A DNA stretch of 64,000 bases, taken from assembly GCF_007845675.1 (NCBI RefSeq), contig NZ_VOBR01000010.1, forward strand, positions 117,530 to 181,529, in the 5' to 3' direction. Source of the stretch: Lentzea tibetensis. Lineage in GTDB: Bacteria; Actinomycetota; Actinomycetes; Mycobacteriales; Pseudonocardiaceae. This document shows positions 1-8,100 of the stretch, in pieces; the first letter of the stretch is position 1, and each line of letters begins with the position of its first letter. The notes under the pieces are model-generated. The model saw only the letters and a list, made by a program, of their open reading frames with translations. It had not been told where the DNA came from and did not search any database. A program made the position numbers and the translations under genes.

Positions 1-1
1 C

Positions 2-406
2 AACAACCTCGGCGGCTGCTACACCGACCTCAGACGCCACAACGACGCCGTCAGCCCCACCGAAGAAGCCACCACCCACTACCGCGCACTCGCCGCCACC
101 AACCCCAGCTACCTACCCGACCTCGCCAGCGCACTCAACAACCTCGGCACTCGGTACGGCAACATCGGACGCCACAACGACGCCGTCAGCCCAACTGAAG
201 AAGCAGTCACCCTGCGCCGTGTTCAATCCGCCGACAACCCCGCCTACCTACCCGACCTCGCCATGGCCCTCAACAACCTCGGCAACCGCTACAGCAACAT
301 CGGACGCCACAACGACGCCGTCAGCCCCACCGAAGAAGCAGTCACCCACTACCGCGCACTCGCCGCCACCAACCCCAGCTACCTGCCCAACCTGGCCAGC
401 GCACTC
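2..406 (+). repeat. Three tandem 135-bp coding repeats (TPR units)
   Basis: Units start at 2, 137 and 272, each beginning aacaacctcggc; a fourth diverged unit begins at 407. Bases 73-114 are identical to 343-384 but differ in the middle unit, whereas bases 159-192 are identical to 294-327. This mosaic of shared blocks suggests unequal crossing-over or gene conversion between units. More units probably lie upstream of the window. Confidence 0.9.
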
Positions 407-1474
407 AACAACCTGACCCAACTTCTCGTACTTTTCGATGGCGGCGGTCGTGTCGAGGAGATCTGGCGGGACGCGCTCGACTCAGTTGGAAGCGATGCAG
501 CGGCAATGCTGTTGTTGTACCGAACTGACGCCTCGCCGATCGGATCACCAGACAGTGCCAAGTGGCTGCGTGCAATCGAAACGACCGGGCAACGTGACCT
601 TCTCGGTTTTGCGCATGAGCTTGGACGGAAGCACTGGCGCGCCAACCCTGACGCGTGGGCCAAGGCATGGACTGAAGCGGCACACGAGTCGACGCTGCCT
701 GCCTGGCTGACGGTCGATCCGAACAAACTCGAGTTGGTGGAGGCGTGGCTGGCCACGCCGACGTATGAAGCAGAGCGTGACCACCTCGCGACGCACCCAG
801 AACTCCTTGACGAGGTCTTCGATGTAGCCGTGCAGGAGGTACTTCTTGCATGCGACGAAGCTGAGGCCCGTCGCTACCTGGAACTACGAGCAACAGCACA
901 ATCCGTCGGTGCGGTTGCCGCCTACCAACCACTAGTGCTCGGAAGTCTTGTCGCGACGTTCACCAACGCTGATCCTGTGCGACAGCAACAACTCTTGGAG
1001 GAGCGCCGCGACGAACTGCAAGATGACCTGGTCATGGAGTACATGCAACAACACGTGGAGGGCGACGAGTCGGACGGTAGGTTGGAGGTCGCGATGTCAC
1101 TACTCGATCTCGCCCGCACCGGCCAGAACGAGCCATTGTCCGCGACGTTCGACGCGCTCAACGACCCTGAACTGTTCGCGGCTCTCCTGGAGTCAACCGC
1201 TTTGAAATCCAATACCCCGGCGCTAGAAGACATCGCGTTGGTGGCGTTCTACACGGCCAGCACAGAGCCTGAAGCGGCGAACGCCCTCTTCTACGGCGCC
1301 GTCGCCGGCGCCATCACAACCAACGACGAAGCTGACGAACGCTTGCGTGCGGCAATCGAATACAACCCCGACCAGCGAAACAAGTGGATCAGCCAGCTGG
1401 CCAGGATCGGCAGAGTGCACCCAGAGGTGCTGGCGCTGATCGACGTGTTGACGGAGACCGACGATGGCGAGTGA
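2..1474 (+). CDS. TPR protein with conserved C-terminal module (5' end outside window)
   Basis: The reading frame is open from the window edge, so the N-terminus is missing; an internal ATG at 263 should not be taken as the start. Residues encoded by 2-430 form TPR-like 45-residue repeats with the pattern ALNNLG...GRHNDAVSPTEEAV. The remainder (about 430-1474) is a helical C-terminal module with the motifs HWRANPDAWAKAW, LPAWLTVD, HPELLDEVFDVAVQE and NALFYGAVAGAI. It aligns along its whole length with the C-terminus of the caspase-like giant protein at 5126-10003. The missing N-terminus may therefore hold an effector or NTPase domain, which is inference. Codons such as CCA, GAA and TTG in the C-terminal half are less GC-biased than in neighbours. 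The TGA overlaps the ATG of the downstream lipase relic, suggesting an original operon. Confidence 0.85.
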   Translation, partial: NNLGGCYTDLRRHNDAVSPTEEATTHYRALAATNPSYLPDLASALNNLGTRYGNIGRHNDAVSPTEEAVTLRRVQSADNPAYLPDLAMALNNLGNRYSNIGRHNDAVSPTEEAVTHYRALAATNPSYLPNLASALNNLTQLLVLFDGGGRVEEIWRDALDSVGSDAAAMLLLYRTDASPIGSPDSAKWLRAIETTGQRDLLGFAHELGRKHWRANPDAWAKAWTEAAHESTLPAWLTVDPNKLELVEAWLATPTYEAERDHLATHPELLDEVFDVAVQEVLLACDEAEARRYLELRATAQSVGAVAAYQPLVLGSLVATFTNADPVRQQQLLEERRDELQDDLVMEYMQQHVEGDESDGRLEVAMSLLDLARTGQNEPLSATFDALNDPELFAALLESTALKSNTPALEDIALVAFYTASTEPEAANALFYGAVAGAITTNDEADERLRAAIEYNPDQRNKWISQLARIGRVHPEVLALIDVLTETDDGE

Positions 1475-2531
1475 CGACCTGGTCGTCGTGTTGCCCGGCA
1501 TCATGGGAAGCGCGCTCGAACAGCACGGCAGACCGGTGTGGGACGTGTCGGCAAAGCAATCATCAGCGGCATCAGGCACCTCGGCCGCAACATCGGCGCG
1601 TTGAAGCTGCCGGAAGGCATCGGCGACAACCATCCCGAGGATGGGGTGGTCCCGACCAAACTATTGTCGGACCTGCACCGTGCCGCACGGCTGGCGACTG
1701 TCCAATCGGTACCACGGGGAGCCACTGGTCAAGATCCTGGAGCAACAACAGGACAAGAAGCTGTACCACTCGATGGGCGGCCTGGTGGCGCGATGGTACG
1801 TCGAGAAGTGCGGTGGCGCAGAGAGAACGCGCAAGCTGATCACGTTCGGCACGCCGTACCGCGGAGCCGCGACGGCCGTGGCGCGGTTGGTCAACGGGGT
1901 GCGCAGAAAGATCGGGCCGCTGACAGTCGCCCTCACCGAGTTCGCGCGCAGCATGCCGTCGCTGCACCAGGTTGACGCACACGATCGTTGGCGCGCGGCA
2001 GCCCACCTGCACGACGGTGCGCATCGAAGGTGAGACAACGGTGCCGCTGGACACGATCGGCGGGGACAACGACTCCGGCGACGGCACAGTTCCGCTCACC
2101 GGCGGAGTGGGCCACGGCTAACGATGGACAGCAGCCGGGTCGTCGACCAGCACGGCAGTCTGCAGGCCAACCCGTTCGCGCTGGACCAGCTCGAAGAGAT
2201 CATCACCGCTGAGCCGGTGCGCAGGCGTGCGCAGGGCACCGTGCCGGTGGGCGTCGCGGTGCCCGAGCTCATCGTTGCGGGCGAACCACTTCCGGTCACC
2301 GCGCAGATGGACCCGGAGGCGCGGAAGGCACTGCTGATCACCGTTGTGCCAGAACAGGGCAGGCCGATCGCCCGCGAACCGCGGATCGTCGACGTGCTGG
2401 CACGCGCGACGTTCGAGGATCTGCCGCCCGGCGGCTACGAACTTCGCGCCACTGGCCGACGTCCTGAGTCACCGCTCAAACACTCGTGTGGGATCCGAGC
2501 TGAGCTCAGGCCGAGGACGTCCAGCCGCTGA
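1464..2531 (+). pseudogene. LCAT-family lipase relic, frameshifted and internally deleted
   Basis: Pieces of one lecithin:cholesterol acyltransferase-like alpha/beta hydrolase lie in order in different frames. The start MASDDLVVVLPGIMGSALE is at 1464. GKAIISGIRHLGRNIGALKL follows in another frame from about 1555. WRLSNRYHGEPLVKIL and the nucleophile motif YHSMGGLVARWYVEKCGG lie in a third frame at about 1690-1830. A GDNDSGDGTVPL piece (catalytic Asp region) at about 2068-2121 ends in TAA. RVVDQHGSLQAN (catalytic His region) and a C-terminal beta-domain follow from 2124. At least three frame changes separate the Ser, Asp and His regions, and segments before SMGG and before the Asp region are missing. 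It overlaps the end of the TPR gene, so it was probably its translationally coupled partner. Sequencing error could explain single frameshifts but not the deletions. Confidence 0.85.
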
Positions 2532-2871
2532 CCAGCTCGGGCAACAACGTCTGCCACGACACGCCGGCCTGCTCGTGCAGCACGAGCAGCAGCCGCCCGG
2601 ACCGCTCAGGCCCGGCGTCGAGCCACACGGCTTGAAGCAGTCCCTCTTCGGACTCGAGCCGGTCCCCTGCCTCGGCGAGCCGCGCCGGCGTGGCCGCGAC
2701 CGGGTCGCCGACCTCGACGCGGTGGAAACATCGTGCCGCGTCGCCGCGCAGTTCGGGGTGTCGGCAGAGCACCGACTCCACGGCGGTCACGAGCCGCCCC
2801 TCGCCCAACCCGGCACGCACCTGGACCGTCATGGTTCTCAACGCAGCCTCACCGTTCACCTGGTTAGGCAA
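2506..2871 (-). pseudogene. NRPS condensation-domain relic
   Basis: A 121-codon frame starts with TTG at 2871. Its C-terminal part reads like the middle of a nonribosomal peptide synthetase condensation domain: a LQAVWLDAGPERSGRLLLVL strand followed by GVSWQTLLPELVSGW. The N-terminal RLVTAVESVLCRHPELR resembles the start of the same fold. The catalytic HHxxxDG motif is reduced to HEQA-G, with the second His and the Asp lost. No adenylation or carrier domain lies nearby. It is best read as a decayed fragment, although it keeps an open frame. The low length and missing catalytic residues argue against enzymatic function. Confidence 0.6.
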
Positions 2872-2895
2872 CCCTAACCCACTACGCTCTCGGTT

Positions 2896-3201
2896 GTGTC
2901 TTACGGCTACCTAGGTTCGATGAAGACGAAGCCCGGTCACCGCGACGACGTGGTGTCGATCCTGCTCAGCGGCGTGGACGGCCTCCGCGAACACGGGTGT
3001 GATCTGTACGTCGTTTCGGTGTCGGACACCGAACCGGACACCATCTGGGTGTTCGAGTCGTGGCGGTCCAAGGACGCGCACGCGGCTTCGCTCCAGCTGC
3101 CGGAGACCAAAGAGGCCATCGCGAAAGCGATGCCGATGCTCACCGGTGAGTTCAGCGGCCAGGAGACGACGATCGTCGGGGGCCTGGGCGCCCAGCACTA
3201 A
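2896..3201 (+). CDS. Antibiotic biosynthesis monooxygenase (ABM) domain protein
   Basis: A 101-residue protein of the dimeric alpha/beta-barrel ABM superfamily (quinol monooxygenase YgiN-like). Typical features are the N-terminal YLGSMKTKPGHRDDVVSILL strand-helix, the central VSVSDTEPDTIWVFESW strand pair, and the helix SKDAHAASLQLPETKEAI. Such proteins act as cofactor-less oxygenases or as small dimeric accessory proteins; the substrate cannot be read from sequence. GTG at 2896 is the only start giving the full fold. Its TAA overlaps the stop of the convergent GGDEF-EAL gene by four bases. No redox or polyketide genes adjoin it. Confidence 0.8.
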   Translation: MSYGYLGSMKTKPGHRDDVVSILLSGVDGLREHGCDLYVVSVSDTEPDTIWVFESWRSKDAHAASLQLPETKEAIAKAMPMLTGEFSGQETTIVGGLGAQH

Positions 3202-5021
3202 GTCAACGGCACCGGCAGCGGCCCGCGAGCGAGGAGATCCCGCAGCTGTTCGCCCGGCACCGGCCGGGCGAACAGCCATCCCTGGTAGGAGTCCACGCCG
3301 AGGCCACGCAGGACGTGGAACTGGGCGGGCGTCTCCACGCCGACGGCGACGCAACGGAACTCCATGGCCCTCGCCACGCTCACGGCCGCCAGCGCAACGG
3401 CGGACCCCGCCCCGTCGTGACCCACCTGCGCGACCAACGTGCGGTCGACCTTGATGATCTGCACCGGCAGGTCGCGCAACCTCGCCAGCGAGGAGTACCC
3501 GGTGCCGAACCCGTCGAGAGCGAAGCGGACGCCCCGATCCACCAGGTGCCGCATCGACGAGTCGGCGCGCGACAGGCTCGCGAGCACCACCGTCTCAGTC
3601 AGCTCCAGCACCACGCGGTTCCAGGCGATGCCCGCCTCGTCGACGGCGCTCTCGACGACGTCGACGAACTCGGGGTCGTCCGGTGTCAGCCCGGACAGGT
3701 TCACCGTCACGGCGACGTCCCCCGGCCAGTTCACGGCCTCGCGCAACGCCGCGCCCAGCACCCAGATGTCCAGGTCCCGCAGCTTGCCGGAGTACTCGGC
3801 CACCCTCAGGATCTGGTCCGGCAGCAGCAGCCCGCGGTAGGGGTGCGGCCAGCGCACGAGCGCCTCGACCATGTCCACCCGGCCGTCCTGGTGAACGATC
3901 GGCTGGAAGTCCAGCCGCAGCAAGCCGTGCAGCAGGCAGTCGCGCAGCTGGCCATCCAGGTCCACGGCATTTTCGATCATCACCATCTGGTTCCGGCTCG
4001 CGACGGACACCAGTCCGGGACCGCGCAGCTTGGCGTGGGCCATCGCGGTGCTCGCGAACCTGACCAGGTCCTCACCGGTCGCCGGCCGCCCTCCCGGCTC
4101 GGCGGCGCCGAGCGACGCCGTGACCGCGACCTGCCTGCCGCGCACCGGAACGTCCGCCCGGAACAGGACGGAGACGTTCACCGCGAGTGCGTCGATCCCG
4201 CCGTGCACCCCGGTGTCCGTGCAGACGACCATGAACTCGTCGCCGGAGTACCGCGCCGCGGAGCAGTTGGCGGGCAACCGTTCCTCGAGGATCTTCGCGA
4301 GTGCGACGAGCACCTCGTCACCGGCGCGGTGGCCGATCGCGTCGTTGACGAGCTTGAACCTGTCCAGGTCGGCGACCAGCACCGCCGGTTGGTCGCCCGC
4401 GGCGAGCAGGTGGTCCAGCAGCTGCACGGCCGACCGTTTGGTCAGCAGCCCGGTCAGCTTGTCCCGCGTGAGCCCCGGCAGCTGGGACTTGTCGAGCGCG
4501 GCGGACAGGTCTCGCAACCGCTCGCCCTGCTCGTCGAGGTACCGGTCGACCATGTCCAGCCCGATGTCGACCTGGTCGGCCGCCAAGCTCGGCAACACCG
4601 GTGCGGGTGGCGAGCTGCCCAGCCGCGACTCCAGCGCCAGCACCCTGGCGCGCGCGATCTCCACCAGCCGCAACGCCTGCTCGCGTTCCGACTCCGCGCG
4701 CACCAGGCGTTGCTCGGTCCTGGCGTGCGAGTCGCGGGTGCGGTGCAGCTCCTCGCGGTGGCCGTCCCGTTCCCAGGTCAGCCTGGCGATCGTGGCCTGC
4801 AACTGCATGAGCACGGTCTGCAGCACCCACACGACCTGCGTGATGTCGCGTTCGGCGCGCATGCTCTCGACGAGCTGCGCCCGCACCCGGTTGAGCTCCT
4901 CGTGAACGGCGAGCAGCTTCTCGCCGCCCGCGTGCACGTGCACGACACCGCTGATCAGGTGCGCCTGCACGCTCGGGCCGTGCACGGTCCCGGAGACCTC
5001 GTTGCGCGGGTTCTCGTCCAT
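3198..5021 (-). CDS. GGDEF-EAL cyclic-di-GMP protein with coiled-coil N-terminus
   Basis: A soluble 607-residue protein. Residues about 35-135 are a long Glu/Arg-rich coiled coil. A GGDEF domain follows (KLTGLLTKRSAVQLLDHLL, then RYSGDEFMVV near residue 257, so the signature is SGDEF rather than GGDEF). An EAL domain then carries EAL near residue 386, VTVNLSG, LELTETVVL, IKVDRTLV and GVET. The loop-6 metal motif reads DGFGTGYSS instead of DDFGTGYSS, so one metal-binding Asp is lost and phosphodiesterase activity may be weak or absent. No PAS or membrane segment is seen. ATG 5021 is preferred over TTG 5030. It is transcribed divergently from the caspase-like gene across about 100 bp, so shared regulation is possible. 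Confidence 0.9.
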   Translation of the reverse strand: MDENPRNEVSGTVHGPSVQAHLISGVVHVHAGGEKLLAVHEELNRVRAQLVESMRAERDITQVVWVLQTVLMQLQATIARLTWERDGHREELHRTRDSHARTEQRLVRAESEREQALRLVEIARARVLALESRLGSSPPAPVLPSLAADQVDIGLDMVDRYLDEQGERLRDLSAALDKSQLPGLTRDKLTGLLTKRSAVQLLDHLLAAGDQPAVLVADLDRFKLVNDAIGHRAGDEVLVALAKILEERLPANCSAARYSGDEFMVVCTDTGVHGGIDALAVNVSVLFRADVPVRGRQVAVTASLGAAEPGGRPATGEDLVRFASTAMAHAKLRGPGLVSVASRNQMVMIENAVDLDGQLRDCLLHGLLRLDFQPIVHQDGRVDMVEALVRWPHPYRGLLLPDQILRVAEYSGKLRDLDIWVLGAALREAVNWPGDVAVTVNLSGLTPDDPEFVDVVESAVDEAGIAWNRVVLELTETVVLASLSRADSSMRHLVDRGVRFALDGFGTGYSSLARLRDLPVQIIKVDRTLVAQVGHDGAGSAVALAAVSVARAMEFRCVAVGVETPAQFHVLRGLGVDSYQGWLFARPVPGEQLRDLLARGPLPVPLT

Positions 5022-5125
5022 CGGGCCCAAACGTACTCCGGCGAGCCTCGACGGTCCGCCGGTTCCGGCTGTTCAAGTCGACGCGCGGACGCGCCGATGT
5101 ACAGGGATCCAACGAGGGGACGCAC

Positions 5126-8100
5126 ATGGGGAAGCGCGGCGTGTTCATCGGCGTCGGCATCGACACCTACGACGTCGGACTGCGCCGGCTCGACCACGCC
5201 GTCGCCGACGTGAGTGCCGTCGCGGAGTGCCTTTCCACGTCGTACGAAGGTGAACCGCTGCTCAACGGAACCACCGACGACGTCACCCGGCACCTGAAGT
5301 CGTTCGAGGGCAAGGCCGACGGCCGTGCGCTGGTGTTGTTGTGGAGCGGCCACGGGAGCAACGACGCGGGTCTGCGCCTGGCGACGCGGAACGACGTCGA
5401 CGACCTGGCCGCGGCCGAGGTCATCCGCCGGTGCGTGCGGTCGCGCGCGAACCAGCTGCTGTTCATCATCGACACCTGCCAGGCCGAAGCCGTGTTGCAC
5501 GCCGCGCACCAGGCGGCCGAGTGGATCACCAACCTGGAGGCGCCGCACGAGCACGTGTGGTTCGGCTTCCTGGTGTCCTGCTCGACCGCCGACTACGGGG
5601 CCCGTGACGGCGCGTTCGGCGCGCTGCTGGTCAAGCTGCTGAAGCACGGACCCGACTCCCCGGACCAGAAGCGCCGCTGGTCGAGGCACAACAGGTTCAT
5701 CCTCGGTGAGGACCTCGGCCAAGCGCTGCTCGAGGAGTGGCGGGGCGAGCAGCGACCGGACTTCCTGCGGCGTGGCCGCGGCTGGTACATGCTGCCGAAT
5801 CCGCTGTGGACCGAAGACGCCCCCGAGGAGGTCGTGGAACATCTCCTCCTGGCCGCACGAGGTGGTGCGTCCGAGGACCGCCGCTCCTGGTTCACCGGCC
5901 GTGCGGCGGAGGTCGACCAGGTCGTCTCGTGGGTGGTCGCCGCGGAACCCGGCGTGCGGGTGGTGACGGGCTCAGCGGGTACGGGCAAGTCCGCCATCGT
6001 CGGCCGGGTCGTGTCGATGTCGAACGCGGAGGAACGCGCCGGGCTGCGGTGGACCCACGCCGATCCCGGCCGGGGTTCGGTCACCGCGCACGTCCACGCC
6101 CGCGGCCTGACCGCCGACCTCGTGGCCGACGTGCTGGACGGCCAGCTGGTGCGCGCCGGACTGCTGCCACCGGAACCCGCGGGCCGCCGGAACGCCGCTG
6201 AGCTGGTCGGCGCGGTCCAGCGCGCGGTCACCGAGAGCTCGACGGTTCCGGTGATCGTGATCGACGGCCTGGACGAGGCCAGGGGTGACTCGCTCGCGAT
6301 CGCCTCCGACGTGATCTCGCGCCTCGCACCGTTCGCGTCGGTCGTGGTCTCCACCCGCCCGTTGACCGTCATCGGTGGCGACGGCCCGCGGGACGTCCTG
6401 TCCGCGACCGAAGTGCTCGACCTCGACCTGCCGCGCCACCAGGAGTCCGGCCGAGCCGCGATCAACGACTACGTCCGCCACCGGCTGTCCGATGTGGACG
6501 TCACGATGGACGCCGAGGAGGTCGCGCGACACCTCGAGTCGTCTTCGGTGACGAAGCGCCCGTTCCTGTTGGCGCGGGTGATCACCGATCAGCTCCGCGC
6601 CACCCCGGTGGACACCTCGCGACCGGACTGGCGGCAGCGCGTCGCCGGTTCGATCGAAGAAGCCTTCGACCACGACCTGGGCCGCGCCGAGCCGCCGCCT
6701 CCGGACTCGACGTCCGGGCTGACTCCCCAGCAGCTGGCGCGAACGATGCTGACCGCACTGACCTGGGGCATGGGCGCCGGATTCCCCGAGGCGGAGTGGC
6801 TCGCGGTCGCCTCGGCCCTGGCGGACACGCCGCTCGACCGCGACCACGTGAGCTGGGCGGTGGACCAGCTCGGCCGGTACGTCGTGCAGGACGGTGCGGG
6901 AGGAGTCGCGGTCTACCGGCTCGCCCACCAGAGCCTGTCGGACCACCTGCGCCCAGCCCGCGACTCCACCGCCGATCCCGGCGCGCTCCGCGTGCTCGGT
7001 GCGTTGCTCGCACGGTACGAACAGCTGCTCGCTGATGGGCAGAAGTCCTGGGAACCCGCCTACCTGCGCGACTACGCGTGGCTGCACGCGGCGAAAGCGG
7101 GCAACGACGGGCTGGTCGCGCTGCGCGAGCTGGCCACCAGGACCACCGGCCTGCGCGCGGACGTCGCCGACGCGTCGATGTACCTCAGCAACGACGCCCG
7201 GACCCGCGGCCGCCACACCGAGGCGATCGCGCCCATCGAGGACGCGGTTCTCCTGTACACGGCCCTCGCCGAGGACGACCCCGTGTACACGTCCGATCTC
7301 ATCCGCGCGCAGATGCAGCTCGGCATCTGCTACGACGAGGTGGGCCGGACCTCCGACGCCATCGCACCGACGGAGCAGGCCTCCGCGCTCGTGCGCGAGC
7401 TGGCCGCGCACCACCCCGTGTTCGTGCCCGGCTTCGCGGGCACGCTCATCAACCTCGGCAACTGGTACAGCGGGGTCGGCCGCCAGGCGGACGCGATCGC
7501 CGCGACCGAGGAAGCGGTCTCGCTCGTGCGCGCCGCGATGACCACCAGCCCGGACCTCTGGCCGACCCTCGCCACCGCGCTCAGCAACCTCGGCGTCATG
7601 TACGGCGACGTGGGCAGGTACGCCGACGCGCTCGCGCCCGCCGAGGAAGCCGTCGCGCTCTACCGGTCGACGGGGAAACCCGTCCGAGCGGCGGACTTCG
7701 CCGGCCTGCTCACCAATCTCAGCAACCTCTACAACCATCTCGGCCGCCACGCCGAAGCGATCGAGTGCATCGAGAACTCGGTCGTCCTCGCCCGCTTGGC
7801 CGCGGCGGGAAATCCGGAGGAGTTGCCCAGGCTCGTCAGGGCTCTCATCAACCTCGGCTCCTCGTACGACAAGGTCGGCCGCTGGGCCGAGGCCCTCGCT
7901 CCAGCGGAGGAAGCCGTGGCCAACGCGCGCGTTCTCGCGGAGCACAACCCCGGCTGCGCGGGCGACCTCGCCAAGGCGCTCATCCACCTGGGCATGCGGT
8001 ACCGCGCGGTGGGGCGCGACTCCGACGCCATCGCACCCGCCGAAGAGGCGGTCGCCCTGCGGCGTGCGCTGGTGGTCCGGCATCCAGCGCATCGGACCGA

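Noticed and set aside
2-406. CRISPR array
   Set aside because: Repeats are 135 bp, contiguous and in frame with TPR motifs; there are no spacers.
3315-5213. 632-codon plus-strand frame
   Set aside because: Shadow of the GGDEF-EAL gene with His/Gln/Arg-rich composition and no known domain.
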